Assembly: GCF_025244905.1 (NCBI RefSeq)
Contig: NZ_CP104285.1
Coordinates: 2,480,001 to 2,544,000, forward strand
Source: Enterobacter mori
GTDB taxonomy: Bacteria > Pseudomonadota > Gammaproteobacteria > Enterobacterales > Enterobacteriaceae
Reading direction: 5' to 3'
Length of the DNA: 64,000 nt
Below, in pieces: positions 1 through 8,494 of this stretch. Under the pieces are notes generated by a model. It ran no database searches and was not told where the DNA came from. It saw nothing but the letters and a program-made list of their open reading frames with translations. Positions within the stretch are counted from its first letter, which is position 1. Each line of letters starts with the position of its first letter. A program made the position numbers and the translations under genes.

Positions 1-137
1 CCCTTCTGTCTGCCGAGCCTGACCAGTTCCTCAACTATACTTCCACGGTTGATCGGCTTCTGCGCTGAAACCAGCCCAATAACGGCAGCCCCAATCGCCA
101 GCCCAACCAATCCTGTTTGTTCTTCTTTGTTCTTCAT
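1..137 (-). CDS. Small protein, 3' part beyond the left edge; possibly AriR/YmgB-like
   Basis: A reading frame starts with ATG at 137 and runs off the left edge, giving 45 visible codons. An AAGGGAG ribosome-binding site lies about 8 nt before the ATG, which supports translation. The visible protein starts MKNKEEQTGLVGLAIG and continues as a helix with an IVEELVRLG segment. The spacing of small hydrophobic residues followed by a polar loop and second helix loosely resembles the AriR/YmgB/YcgZ connector proteins of biofilm and acid-stress control, but the similarity is weak and the protein is incomplete. Function is therefore not assigned; the family guess is inference only. Confidence 0.5.
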   Translation of the reverse strand, partial: MKNKEEQTGLVGLAIGAAVIGLVSAQKPINRGSIVEELVRLGRQK

Positions 138-212
138 GATCGCGCTCCCTTGTACAACAGAAAAGCGTAGCAGGAATACAGTAAAAAGAATGTTTGTTAC
201 GCCAACCGACGC

Positions 213-548
213 TCATAACGAAGAAAAGTAATAAGCCGCCGCCATCGCTGCGATGCTCATGACAATACTGACTATAAAGTAGGTTTTGAAGGGCTGCTTT
301 TGCGTTTTATGGCGAAAGAGCTGTTGTCCCAAAATGGCGCCAGGCCAACCTCCTGTCACCCCGAACGCCAGCAGAGTGGCTTCCGGGACTCTGCGCATGC
401 CCTTTCGCGCCGCCATTTTATCGGCGCCATATATCGCCATCGTCAGCACATTGATGAATACGAACCACATGACAAGAGGATTCGAGGTAAAAAGGCTGCC
501 AGTCGCAGCGAAAAAAAGAAGCAAATAACAAAAACGATTGAGTGTCAT
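213..548 (-). CDS. DUF1294 family small membrane protein
   Basis: Predicted 111-residue inner-membrane protein with about three hydrophobic segments. The DUF1294 signature is visible: a Y-x-x-D-K-x-A-A box followed by RVPE, then GGWPGA and a conserved HKTxKxxF motif. The family is widespread and has no established biochemical role; some members are fused to cold-shock domains. The ATG at 548 was chosen because a TATAAT-like box at about 586-591 overlaps the next in-frame ATG upstream (590), so a transcript from it would begin after that codon; starts at 590 or 629 remain possible. It is unrelated in function to its neighbours, and sits at a variable spot next to a phage attachment scar. Confidence 0.75.
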   Translation of the reverse strand: MTLNRFCYLLLFFAATGSLFTSNPLVMWFVFINVLTMAIYGADKMAARKGMRRVPEATLLAFGVTGGWPGAILGQQLFRHKTQKQPFKTYFIVSIVMSIAAMAAAYYFSSL

Positions 549-683
549 AGCAGTGGCCAGGGGAATGTTGAGCGTATTCAGAGGTCGCATTATACGCAAT
601 AACGTGAATGTATTTTGGCTGAAAGGCATCTGGCTTTAGAAAAGTTAAGTCCACTGAAATTTATAAAGACTTTTTATCATTCC

Positions 684-785
684 AACACCGCTGTAAAACA
701 TGCTGGTATTCGTCGCCGGAATCCGTACCATACGCGGCATACTTTTGCCTGCTGGCTTTTATCTGCCAGTTCTAACCCGTCTTTC
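684..785 (+). pseudogene. Remnant of a phage tyrosine integrase (C-terminal fragment)
   Basis: An open segment encodes a run resembling the C-terminal catalytic region of Rac/P2-type integrases: KHAGIRRRNPY, then HTRHTFACWLLSA, then SNPSF. This matches the box II arginine neighbourhood (RHTFA-x-W-L-L-S-A-x-x-N-P-x-F). No N-terminal domain, no catalytic tyrosine and no start signal remain, and the frame becomes unrelated after PSF. It lies about 30 bp before ttcA on the same strand, next to a Rac-type attachment sequence. It is best read as the scar of a prophage that once used this site. The fragment is short, but the motif is distinctive. Confidence 0.7.
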
Positions 786-814
786 GACCCTGCTGGCTCC
801 GAAGGTAGTGATAA

Positions 815-1750
815 ATGCAAGAAAATCAAGATATTAACAAAAAAGAACAATACAACCTGAATAAGCTGCAAAAGCGTTTGCGCCGTAACGTAGGCGAAGC
901 CATTGCAGACTTCAACATGATTGAAGAAGGCGACCGCATCATGGTTTGTCTGTCAGGGGGTAAAGACAGCTACACCATGCTGGAGATCCTGCGTAATCTT
1001 CAGCAAAGCGCACCGGTGAATTTTTCCCTGGTGGCGGTGAATCTCGACCAGAAACAGCCAGGATTCCCTGAGCACATTCTGCCAGAGTATCTGGAGAATC
1101 TGGGCGTTGAGTACAAAATAGTCGAAGAAAACACCTACGGGATTGTTAAAGAGAAGATCCCGGAAGGGAAAACGACCTGCTCGCTCTGCTCTCGCTTACG
1201 CCGCGGGATCCTATACCGTACCGCGACGGAGCTGGGCGCGACCAAAATTGCGCTCGGTCATCACCGCGACGATATCCTGCAAACGCTGTTCCTGAACATG
1301 TTCTACGGCGGCAAGATGAAAGGCATGCCGCCTAAGCTGATGAGCGATGACGGCAAGCACATTGTGATCCGCCCCCTCGCCTACTGCCGTGAAAAAGACA
1401 TTGAGCGCTTTTCTCAGGCTAAAGGTTTCCCGATCATTCCATGTAACCTGTGCGGCTCGCAGCCGAACCTGCAGCGTCAGGTTATTGGTGACATGCTGCG
1501 CGACTGGGACAAACGTTATCCGGGTCGGATCGAAACCATGTTCAGCGCGATGCAGAACGTCGTCCCTTCCCATCTCGCGGATGTAGAGTTATTCGACTTC
1601 AAAGGCATAAACCACGAATCAGAAGTGGTTAACGGTGGCGATCTGGCGTTTGACCGGGAAGAGATCCCAATGCAGCCTGCGGGCTGGCAGCCGGAAGAAG
1701 ATGACAGTCAGTTAGAAGAACTGCGTCTGAATGTGCTGGAAGTGAAATAA
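815..1750 (+). CDS. ttcA: tRNA 2-thiocytidine-32 synthetase TtcA
   Basis: 311-residue cytoplasmic enzyme that thiolates cytidine 32 in the anticodon loop of some tRNAs, using ATP and an iron-sulfur cluster. The PP-loop SGGKDS is at residues 47-52, and the two CxxC pairs of the family are visible (CSLC near 122 and CNLC near 213). Length and sequence match the E. coli protein end to end. The start at 815 lies after the integrase scar, and the attachment core occupies codons 9-17, so past integration would have replaced the first codons while keeping the frame. A strong hairpin terminator follows 5 bp after the stop. Confidence 0.97.
   Translation: MQENQDINKKEQYNLNKLQKRLRRNVGEAIADFNMIEEGDRIMVCLSGGKDSYTMLEILRNLQQSAPVNFSLVAVNLDQKQPGFPEHILPEYLENLGVEYKIVEENTYGIVKEKIPEGKTTCSLCSRLRRGILYRTATELGATKIALGHHRDDILQTLFLNMFYGGKMKGMPPKLMSDDGKHIVIRPLAYCREKDIERFSQAKGFPIIPCNLCGSQPNLQRQVIGDMLRDWDKRYPGRIETMFSAMQNVVPSHLADVELFDFKGINHESEVVNGGDLAFDREEIPMQPAGWQPEEDDSQLEELRLNVLEVK
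839..864. other. Rac-type prophage attachment core at the 5' end of ttcA
   Basis: The complementary strand reads TTATTCAGGTTGTATTGTTC followed by TTTTTT. From memory this differs by only a couple of bases from the 26-bp core used by the E. coli Rac prophage, which also lies in the first codons of ttcA. The adjacent integrase remnant supports the reading. Only one copy is visible, so the site is currently empty. Confidence 0.65.
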
Positions 1751-1754
1751 AACG

Positions 1755-1786
1755 AAGCGTCTCAGAGAGATATCTGAGACGCTTTT
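1755..1786. terminator. Bidirectional terminator between ttcA and dbpA
   Basis: Perfect 12-bp inverted repeat AAGCGTCTCAGA / TCTGAGACGCTT with a 6-nt loop, followed by TTTT on the + strand and preceded by AAAA. It serves two convergent genes. Confidence 0.85.
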
Positions 1787-1791
1787 ATCCG

Positions 1792-3165
1792 TCACTTCAG
1801 CAGACGAACGCGGCAGGCTTTGCCTTTAATTTTACCGTTTTGCAGCTGCTTCCAGGCTTTATGCGCCACCGACTGGCGAACCGCCACGTAAACGTGCGCC
1901 GGATGAACCGCAATCTTTCCGATATCCGCCCCGTCCAGACCGATATCTCCGGTCAGCGCCCCTAACACATCACCCGGACGCATTTTGGCTTTTTTGCCGC
2001 CGTCGATACACAGCGTCGCCATTTCAGCCTCCAGCGGGACAATGCTGATATTACCCGGGGCATTCACCCAGTTCAGTTTAATCTGCAGCATCTCAGAAAG
2101 GATATTGGCGCGCTGCGCCTCTTCCGGCGCGCAGAAGCTGATGGCGAGACCGCTGTTGCCCGCACGCGCGGTACGACCAATACGATGGACGTGTACCTCA
2201 GGATCCCAGGCCAGTTCAAAGTTAACCACTAGCTCGAGCGATTTAATGTCCAGACCGCGGGCGGCAACATCGGTCGCGACCAAAACGCGCGCACTGCCGT
2301 TAGCAAAACGCACCAGCGTCTGATCGCGGTCACGCTGTTCCAAATCCCCGTGCAGAGACAATGCGCTTTGACCAGCGGCATTCAGGGCATCGCAGACCGA
2401 CTGACAATCCTTTTTTGTGTTGCAAAACACCACGCAGGAAGCAGGCTGATGCTGGCTCAGCAGCTTTTGCAGCAGCGAGATTTTGCCGTGCTGCGACGTT
2501 TCAAAAAACTGCTGTTCGATGGCAGGCAGAGCATCAACGCTGTCAATTTCAATGGTCAACGGATTCTTCTGCACACGACCGCTGATTGCCGCAATGGCTT
2601 CAGGCCAGGTCGCTGAGAACAAAAGCGTCTGACGATCCTGCGGCGCAAAGCGGATCACCTCATCAATGGCATCGCTAAAGCCCATGTCGAGCATACGATC
2701 GGCTTCATCCATCACCAGCGTCTGCAGAGCATCAAGCGAAACAGTCCCCTTTTGCAGGTGATCGAGCAGGCGTCCCGGCGTGGCAACAATAATGTGCGGC
2801 GCATGCTGCAACGAATCACGCTGTGCGCCGAAAGGTTGCCCGCCACAGAGGGTTAAAATTTTGGTGTTCGGCAGAAAACGTGCCAGACGGCGCAACTCTC
2901 CGGCGACCTGGTCCGCTAGCTCGCGGGTCGGACACAGAATCAGAGACTGGGTCTGGAACAACGCCGCATCAATATGCTGCAGCAGCCCGAGTCCAAATGC
3001 AGCCGTCTTCCCACTTCCGGTTTTTGCCTGCACGCGTACGTCACGGCCTTCCAGGATGGCCGGCAGCGCAGCCGCCTGTACAGGGGTCATAGTGAGGTAT
3101 CCCAACTCGTTAAGGTTATCGAGTTGGGCAGCAGGCAGAACGTTCAGGGTAGAAAAAGCGGTCAC
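1792..3165 (-). CDS. dbpA: ATP-dependent RNA helicase DbpA
   Basis: 457-residue DEAD-box helicase that acts in 50S ribosome assembly and is stimulated by hairpin 92 of 23S rRNA. Motifs in order: Q-motif region, AKTGSGKT (Walker A), PTRELADQ, TPGRLLDH, DEADRMLD, SAT, then the second RecA domain ending in HRIGRTARAG. A C-terminal RNA-binding domain of about 75 residues follows and gives the rRNA specificity. Length equals the E. coli protein. It is convergent with ttcA and lies 27 bp downstream of a small proline-rich gene on the same strand, with which it may share a transcript. Confidence 0.97.
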   Translation of the reverse strand: MTAFSTLNVLPAAQLDNLNELGYLTMTPVQAAALPAILEGRDVRVQAKTGSGKTAAFGLGLLQHIDAALFQTQSLILCPTRELADQVAGELRRLARFLPNTKILTLCGGQPFGAQRDSLQHAPHIIVATPGRLLDHLQKGTVSLDALQTLVMDEADRMLDMGFSDAIDEVIRFAPQDRQTLLFSATWPEAIAAISGRVQKNPLTIEIDSVDALPAIEQQFFETSQHGKISLLQKLLSQHQPASCVVFCNTKKDCQSVCDALNAAGQSALSLHGDLEQRDRDQTLVRFANGSARVLVATDVAARGLDIKSLELVVNFELAWDPEVHVHRIGRTARAGNSGLAISFCAPEEAQRANILSEMLQIKLNWVNAPGNISIVPLEAEMATLCIDGGKKAKMRPGDVLGALTGDIGLDGADIGKIAVHPAHVYVAVRQSVAHKAWKQLQNGKIKGKACRVRLLK

Positions 3166-3192
3166 AGTATTCTCTCGTGGTCATCTTCGCAG

Positions 3193-3375
3193 TCAGATGG
3201 CGCGTATCCTCGCAGATATCAGGGTTGGATGCGACATTTTAATCGGTTCTTCATCAGGCGGCGGGTCCGGCATAGGCTGAGGACGTGGGATGGGATCGGG
3301 CATCGGCGTTGGGTCGGTGGGTACCGGATCGGACTGGCGTGTATTCATGAATTGCAGCGCGAGTAGCATGCTCAT
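3193..3375 (-). CDS. Small proline/aspartate-rich protein of unknown function
   Basis: 60-codon reading frame with an excellent ribosome-binding site (GGAGGAAG, 5-6 nt before the ATG). The protein has a short hydrophobic start, then a repetitive segment of P-x-P-D units (residues about 17-42, including PMPDPIPRPQPMPDPP), then a polar tail. It lies directly upstream of dbpA on the same strand and downstream of the fnrS terminator, so it may be the first gene of a dbpA transcript. I recognise no family. The repeat suggests a disordered or polyproline structure; function is unknown. The ribosome-binding site and reading frame are seen, the co-transcription is inferred. Confidence 0.6.
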   Translation of the reverse strand: MSMLLALQFMNTRQSDPVPTDPTPMPDPIPRPQPMPDPPPDEEPIKMSHPTLISARIRAI

Positions 3376-3433
3376 CTCTTCCTCCAGGTTTTTTTGTTGA
3401 CCCTTTTAGGGTAGTCGCTGGGGAACGGCAGGC

Positions 3434-3554
3434 AAAAAAAAGCCGACTATTAAGTCGGCGTCGTACGAATCAATTGTGCTATGCAGTAATTCAAAAAAAG
3501 GAAGTAAGACAATATGGAGCGCAACGCCCATCGCTTGACGTTGCATTCACCTGC
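3434..3554 (-). ncRNA. fnrS: Anaerobically induced small RNA FnrS
   Basis: The minus strand from 3554 reads GCAGGTGAATGCAACGTCAA and continues almost identically to E. coli FnrS, ending in the terminator hairpin CGCCGACTTAATAGTCGGC followed by eight T residues at 3434-3441. The location between zntB and dbpA is the same as in E. coli. FnrS is an Hfq-dependent RNA of about 120 nt, made under anaerobiosis, that represses mRNAs for aerobic metabolism such as sodB, sodA, maeA and gpmA. The 5' seed regions are preserved. Only the terminator loop and a run of T residues differ from my memory of the E. coli sequence. Confidence 0.95.
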
Positions 3555-3589
3555 GGGAGTAATATTGCACCTTGCGGGGTCGATGTTTA

Positions 3590-3603
3590 TTGACTTCGCT
3601 CAA
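3590..3603 (-). promoter_or_regulatory. FNR box upstream of fnrS
   Basis: The minus strand reads TTGAGCGAAGTCAA, a symmetric match to the FNR consensus TTGAT-N4-ATCAA. Its centre lies about 42 nt before the FnrS 5' end, the position of a class II activator site. An AATATT box lies at the -10 position. This fits the known FNR dependence of FnrS. Confidence 0.85.
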
Positions 3604-3649
3604 TTAAAATGTCGTTTAGAAGCAATCAACTGACCGAAAAAGTGTAAAT

Positions 3650-4633
3650 TTACAACCATTTACTGCGATGCAACCACCATGCAACACCACCAATCAAAAC
3701 CACTAACATGACGCAAAAGGCCGTAAAGCCATAGTGGTATTCTCCGCCGGGTATTCCGCCAAGATTGACGCCAAACAGCCCCGTCAGAAAAGTGCTGGGT
3801 AAAAAGACCATCGCCATGAGCGACATCGTATAAGTTCGTCTCGAGAGTGATTCCTGCATCACCTGCGCAATTTCATCCGCCATCACCGCCGTTCGGGCAA
3901 TACAGGAGTCGATCTCGTCCAGTCCTCGTCCGAGCCTGTCAGCAATGTCCTGCATTCTTCTACGCTGGTCATCGTTCATCCAGCTCAGGCGCTCGCTGGC
4001 CAGTCGCGCGTACACATCCCGCTGTGGCGTCATGTAGCGACGCATGACGATCAGCTGTTTGCGCAAAAGCGCCAGAAAACCGCGTGGGGGGATCTGCTGA
4101 TCGAGCAGATTGTCTTCCAAATCGATGATCTTATCGTGCAGCTCTTCGATAAACTCGCTGGCATGATCGGTCAGGGCATCGCAGACGTCCACCAGCCAGC
4201 TGCCGCAATCCGTTGGGCCCGTGCCCTCTTTCAGATCGTTAACCACGTCATCCAGCGCCAGCACCTTACGCTGGCGGGTAGAGACAATCATCCGCTCATC
4301 CATATAAAGGCGCATTGCAACCAGTTGGTCAGGACGTTCATCCGTGCTGCCATTAATGCAGCGCAGCGTAATTAATGTCCCCTCGCCCATTCGGCTGACG
4401 CGTGGCCTGAGGCTCTCTCCTGCGAGCGCATCACGCACGTTATTGGGTAAGAGAGGCGTCGATGCCAGCCACTGGGCACTGTCTGGATGGGTGTAGTTCA
4501 AATGCAGCCAGCAGGGATGTTCACTATCAATATCATCGTTGTCTTCCAGCGGCCTCGCACCACCACGGCCATCGAACACCCACGCAAAAACTGCGTCAGG
4601 CACGTTAACTTCGGACCCTCTAATGCTCTCCAC
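3650..4633 (-). CDS. zntB: Zinc transporter ZntB (CorA family)
   Basis: 327-residue inner-membrane protein of the CorA metal-ion transporter family that moves zinc across the inner membrane as a homopentamer. A long N-terminal cytoplasmic domain of about 265 residues precedes two C-terminal transmembrane helices. The family motif after the first helix is GVNLGG, the ZntB form of the CorA GMN signature, and the C-terminus is short and basic. Length matches E. coli ZntB. The fnrS gene lies just downstream on the same strand. The preceding chemoreceptor gene has its own terminator, so zntB is likely transcribed alone. Confidence 0.96.
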   Translation of the reverse strand: MESIRGSEVNVPDAVFAWVFDGRGGARPLEDNDDIDSEHPCWLHLNYTHPDSAQWLASTPLLPNNVRDALAGESLRPRVSRMGEGTLITLRCINGSTDERPDQLVAMRLYMDERMIVSTRQRKVLALDDVVNDLKEGTGPTDCGSWLVDVCDALTDHASEFIEELHDKIIDLEDNLLDQQIPPRGFLALLRKQLIVMRRYMTPQRDVYARLASERLSWMNDDQRRRMQDIADRLGRGLDEIDSCIARTAVMADEIAQVMQESLSRRTYTMSLMAMVFLPSTFLTGLFGVNLGGIPGGEYHYGFTAFCVMLVVLIGGVAWWLHRSKWL

Positions 4634-4748
4634 AGCGCCTCCCGTTTTTATCTTAACGGTGTCAGTCTAGCTTTCGTCCATGCTTAAGCAATAGATATGT
4701 TCAGCATCGCGCTGAATGCGCTCAGGAATTGTACTTTTCGCATCAAAG

Positions 4749-4774
4749 AAAAAGCCTGGCAAGCCAGGCTTTTT
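4749..4774 (-). terminator. Terminator of the chemoreceptor gene
   Basis: 12-bp perfect stem AAAAAGCCTGGC / GCCAGGCTTTTT with a 2-base spacer in the palindrome, starting 1 bp after the chemoreceptor stop codon. T-rich ends exist on both strands. Confidence 0.85.
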
Positions 4775-4775
4775 A

Positions 4776-5912
4776 TCAGAGGGAGGGGATCGGGGAACCT
4801 TGACGTCGCGGTGAGGGGTCATCCGCGAGATGTCTCTGGTCAAGCCGGAAATTACGCGTGCGGGTTTGCAGTTCAATCACCTGGTTACGCAGCACATCGG
4901 AGGATCCGTTGAGCTCCTCCACCATAGCGACATTGCTCTGCGTCACGCGCTCCAGTTCAGACAGCGCCTGCGTTATCTGCGAAATCCCCTTTTCCTGTTC
5001 TGACGTAGAGGCTGAAATATCGTCCATTAACCGGCTGACGTTGTTCGAACCCGCCACGATATCCTGCATATTTCTCTCCGCTTGCGAGACAACGTTAACG
5101 CCCTGCGTCACGTTATTGCTGGTCACGTCAATCAGCGACTTGATATTTTTCGCCGCTTCGGCACTTCGGTGTGCGAGATTACGGACTTCACCGGCTACCA
5201 CAGAAAATCCTTTGCCATGATCGCCCGCGCGTGCAGCCTCTACCGCCGCATTAAGCGCCAGAATATTGGTCTGGAAAGCGATACCATCGATAAGGGAAAT
5301 AATTTCCGTCATTTGCAGGGCACATTCGGTTATAGACTGCATGTTGTTAGCAACCTGCCCCATTAATTGTCCGCCTTTTTGTGCCTGTACCGTCGCGGCA
5401 TTCGCTTGCTCACTGGCTAAACGAGTATTGTCTGCATTGTTTCGGGTACTCGCTGCCATTTGTTCCATGCTGGCCGCCGTCTGGATCAATGACGCTGACT
5501 GCTGCTCGGTCTTTACCGACAGTTCTGCACTGCGGGACGAGAGCTGCTCCGCAAGCGTCATAGCCGTTTGTGAAGAGGATCTGATCTCGCTGACCAGCGT
5601 TGCGATGTTGCTGGACAAGCTATTAATCCCTGGAATCAAACGCCCGGCGCAGTTATTGCCAAATTCAGGGATAGAGACGCCAAGATTGCCCGATGTCACT
5701 TCTTCAATGCTTTTTTTCACAGTATTGATCGGCGTCACAAGATATTTTGTCATGTACGCCCAAAGTAAAATCAGTGCGATAAGTTGTGTAGTATTCACGG
5801 CAATAAAAAGTGACACGCCATTAGCAAACAATGCAATCACTCCGTTATTAACCAAAAAGAGGCATAAAAGGAAATAGACAATAAAAGTTCTGACACTAAT
5901 ATTTCTTAGCAT
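4776..5912 (-). CDS. Methyl-accepting chemotaxis protein lacking a ligand-binding domain
   Basis: 378-residue chemoreceptor. Two hydrophobic segments (about 8-31 and 38-60) are separated by only a few residues, so there is almost no periplasmic part. A HAMP region and a full signalling domain follow, with the hairpin tip [23 protein letters not shown] and the conserved [16 protein letters not shown] stretch. There is no C-terminal NWETF-type pentapeptide for CheR/CheB docking; the tail is polar and ends SPIPSL. The signal sensed is unknown; membrane state or a partner protein are possibilities. A perfect sigma-28 -10 element lies just upstream, which ties it to flagellar expression. It is not present at this place in E. 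coli K-12. Confidence 0.9.
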   Translation of the reverse strand: MLRNISVRTFIVYFLLCLFLVNNGVIALFANGVSLFIAVNTTQLIALILLWAYMTKYLVTPINTVKKSIEEVTSGNLGVSIPEFGNNCAGRLIPGINSLSSNIATLVSEIRSSSQTAMTLAEQLSSRSAELSVKTEQQSASLIQTAASMEQMAASTRNNADNTRLASEQANAATVQAQKGGQLMGQVANNMQSITECALQMTEIISLIDGIAFQTNILALNAAVEAARAGDHGKGFSVVAGEVRNLAHRSAEAAKNIKSLIDVTSNNVTQGVNVVSQAERNMQDIVAGSNNVSRLMDDISASTSEQEKGISQITQALSELERVTQSNVAMVEELNGSSDVLRNQVIELQTRTRNFRLDQRHLADDPSPRRQGSPIPSL

Positions 5913-5936
5913 ACATTTTCCTACGGCTTTATATTT

Positions 5937-5967
5937 TTATCGGCATTAAAATTTATAGCATTGCACG
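5937..5967 (-). promoter_or_regulatory. Probable sigma-28 (FliA) promoter of the chemoreceptor gene
   Basis: The minus strand carries GCCGATAA at 5937-5944, an exact match to the flagellar sigma-28 -10 element. The -35 half at the expected 15-bp distance is CAAT in place of TAAA, so it is weak. The predicted start of transcription is about 18 nt before the ATG, and an AGGA ribosome-binding site lies between. Confidence 0.6.
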
Positions 5968-6272
5968 ATAACTTTGTCCTCACGATCTGCGCGAGTTTGT
6001 TGTTTCGCAGTTTGATTAGCGTGATTTCACTTAAGAAAGAACAAAAGCGGGTTTTACAGGAAATGCATTGCGCGACATGCTGCCGCTCTGGTTTATGCCC
6101 TCCGTACGCGATACTCTGTTCTTACGCCGCGCGATAGATATTCATACGTATTTAAGAGGCATTGCATTAAAAGCGGGATACTGTTTAGTCGCACTTAAAA
6201 GAGTAATTTGCTTAATATATTTTATATCCTTTATTAATCCATAACTCCGTAACTTTGGCGTGGGATGACATA
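5968..6272. other. Gene-free interval upstream of the MHYT-GGDEF-EAL gene
   Basis: About 300 bp between divergent genes, holding the upstream part of the chemoreceptor promoter and, by position, the promoter of the MHYT gene. An open frame of about 55 codons (6077-6244) has no convincing ribosome-binding site and resembles nothing I recognise. The last 60 bases are AT-rich. No terminator or repeat was seen. Confidence 0.5.
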
Positions 6273-8402
6273 ATGCTCAACGTATCGTGGGACCCTGTTT
6301 TAATAGCCATTTCTTATTTGGTGGCGTTTATCGCCTCATTTGTGGCTTTAGACAGCGCGGGTAAAATCCCCCTTGCCAGCCGTAAGGCAGCCCTATTCTG
6401 GCGTATCGCCGGTGGCGTAACCTTAGGTATCGGGATCTGGTCGATGCATTTCATCGGCATGCTGTCAATGAAAATGCCGATGATCATGAGTTACCACCTC
6501 TGGCTCACCGTCGGCTCGCTGGGTATTGCCGTCGTTGCTTCTACGCTTGCTATTAATATCGCCGTTCCCGGGAAATCGCTTTCCCCCTTTCGACTGATCC
6601 TCGCTACCCTGATCCTCAGCACGGGTGTCGTCTCCATGCACTATGTGGGCATGGCTGCATTAATGTTGAAGGGCAGCATTATCTGGGATCGTCGCATTGT
6701 CCTCTTATCGGTGCTGATTGCCGTCATCGCCTCCGGCGCGGCACTGTGGTTAGCCTTCCATTTACGGGAAAAGCGTAAAGGCGTATATATCAACCGCCTT
6801 GCGGCTGCGTTAGTGATGGCTGCAGCCATTTGCGCCATGCATTACACCGGAATGAACGCCGCCCATTTCCACGAAATGGAAAACACATTACCGGGCGGTA
6901 TCAGCGAGCTGGGATTATCAATTTGGGTTTCCGTTACCACATTGTGTTTGCTCGGTGTGATGTTAATTATCTCGCTGATAGATTCTCACAGGCGAACTAA
7001 CCGGCTGACGGATAATTTGCGTCAGCTTAACCGACAGCTGGAGTTGCAGGCACGATTTGATGTGCTAACCGGACTTGCCAATCGTCACCAGATGGACGTA
7101 CGGATGCAGGACTGCCTGCACAGCGCGCTGCTGAGCAAAAAGCCGTTTGCGGTGATATTTTTCGATATTGATCATTTCAAGCGGATTAACGATATATGGG
7201 GTCATCATGTTGGCGATGAACTGCTGATAAACGTGGCTCATCGCGTGACCGCACGGTTAACACGCGAAATGACGCTGGCACGCCTGGGTGGTGATGCTTT
7301 CATTTTGCTGGTCCCGGAATGCGATGACGACAAGCTGAACGCTCTGCTTTCCCCCCTGCTGGACGATATCCGCCGTCCCCTTTCCCTGAGCGGGCATACG
7401 TTAACTATCACGCTCAGCGCAGGAGTAAGCCTCTATCCTCAACACGGTGAAACGCTGCATGAGCTAAAGCTTAAAGCCGATGCGGCGATGCAGAATGTCA
7501 AAAAGCAAGGTCGTAATGGCTGGGCCATTTATCGTACCGAGATGTCCACGGCGGTTCCGGCTGAGCCTGCCTTTTTGCAGGAGCTATCCCTCGCGCTGGA
7601 ACGCGATCAGTTTGAAATGTGGTATCAGCCAACCTGGCTGGCAGAAGAGAACACCATTCACGGGTTTGAGGCCCTGCTACGCTGGCGTCACCCGGAACAA
7701 GGTGTTTTACTGCCTGGTCTCTTTTTACCGTCGCTGGAACAAACCGGGTTGATCATTCCCGTTGGTAACTGGGCGATTGAAGCTGCCTGTAAACAACTGA
7801 GCTTCTGGACTGAACAGGGGTTCAGCCAATGGACATTGTCATTCAACCTGTCACCGATGCAATTCGAGCAGCAGGATATCTTTCAGGTTATCTCGTCCAT
7901 GCTGCAAAAATATGACCTGGCCCCCTCCCGGTTGATCCTTGAAGTGACGGAAAGCACGGCGCTAAAAAACCTCGATCGCAGCATTGAATTGCTCACCGCG
8001 TTCAACCAGGCCGGAATTACCGTTTCGATAGATGATTTTGGCACGGGTTATTCGAATCTTCTCATGCTCAGCGTCTTACCGGCGAAAGAGCTGAAAATCG
8101 ACAAAAGTTTTGTCAGTTCAATGCTTGAAAATGAGAAAAGCAGAAAGCTTGTGGAAACGATAATTACCATCGCCCGGACTCTGGAGATGAATGTCGTAGC
8201 AGAAGGAATTGAAACCGAAGCGCAGAAGGCAATGCTGGTGAGTTTGGGTTGTGATTATCTCCAGGGGTTCCTGTACTCCCGCCCTTTACCTGCAGAACAG
8301 GTTCCGTGGCTCCTGCTGCAAAAAACGTCTGCAACACAGATTATACCAATCGGTAAAATTCAGGCTGAATCACCTTTTATTTCACAAAAAAACCACGCCT
8401 GA
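6273..8402 (+). CDS. MHYT-GGDEF-EAL membrane protein (c-di-GMP phosphodiesterase candidate)
   Basis: 709-residue inner-membrane c-di-GMP protein. The N-terminal seven-helix MHYT sensor has all three signature motifs (MHFIGM at 58-63, MHYVGM at 122-127, MHYTGM at 189-194), a domain proposed to bind copper and sense gases such as oxygen or nitric oxide. The GGDEF domain is degenerate, reading GGDAF at 339-343, with no RxxD inhibition site. The EAL domain looks intact: EALLRW from 466, [23 protein letters not shown] and VVAEGIE. It is therefore most likely a phosphodiesterase with a regulatory GGDAF domain. The ATG at 6273 has a GGGA ribosome-binding site 7 nt upstream and is preferred over the TTG at 6255. 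Confidence 0.92.
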   Translation: MLNVSWDPVLIAISYLVAFIASFVALDSAGKIPLASRKAALFWRIAGGVTLGIGIWSMHFIGMLSMKMPMIMSYHLWLTVGSLGIAVVASTLAINIAVPGKSLSPFRLILATLILSTGVVSMHYVGMAALMLKGSIIWDRRIVLLSVLIAVIASGAALWLAFHLREKRKGVYINRLAAALVMAAAICAMHYTGMNAAHFHEMENTLPGGISELGLSIWVSVTTLCLLGVMLIISLIDSHRRTNRLTDNLRQLNRQLELQARFDVLTGLANRHQMDVRMQDCLHSALLSKKPFAVIFFDIDHFKRINDIWGHHVGDELLINVAHRVTARLTREMTLARLGGDAFILLVPECDDDKLNALLSPLLDDIRRPLSLSGHTLTITLSAGVSLYPQHGETLHELKLKADAAMQNVKKQGRNGWAIYRTEMSTAVPAEPAFLQELSLALERDQFEMWYQPTWLAEENTIHGFEALLRWRHPEQGVLLPGLFLPSLEQTGLIIPVGNWAIEAACKQLSFWTEQGFSQWTLSFNLSPMQFEQQDIFQVISSMLQKYDLAPSRLILEVTESTALKNLDRSIELLTAFNQAGITVSIDDFGTGYSNLLMLSVLPAKELKIDKSFVSSMLENEKSRKLVETIITIARTLEMNVVAEGIETEAQKAMLVSLGCDYLQGFLYSRPLPAEQVPWLLLQKTSATQIIPIGKIQAESPFISQKNHA

Positions 8403-8494
8403 TGTGATTAAGTAAGGTATGTTTCAAAGGAGCCCACGCGAGTCAATTCCGGCGTGATCGTCAGGTATACCGTGCCGATGTACAGGAATTCCCT

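Noticed and set aside
6077..6244. Open frame of about 55 codons before the MHYT gene
   Set aside because: No convincing ribosome-binding site, no known similarity, and AT-rich low-complexity end; left as gene-free interval.
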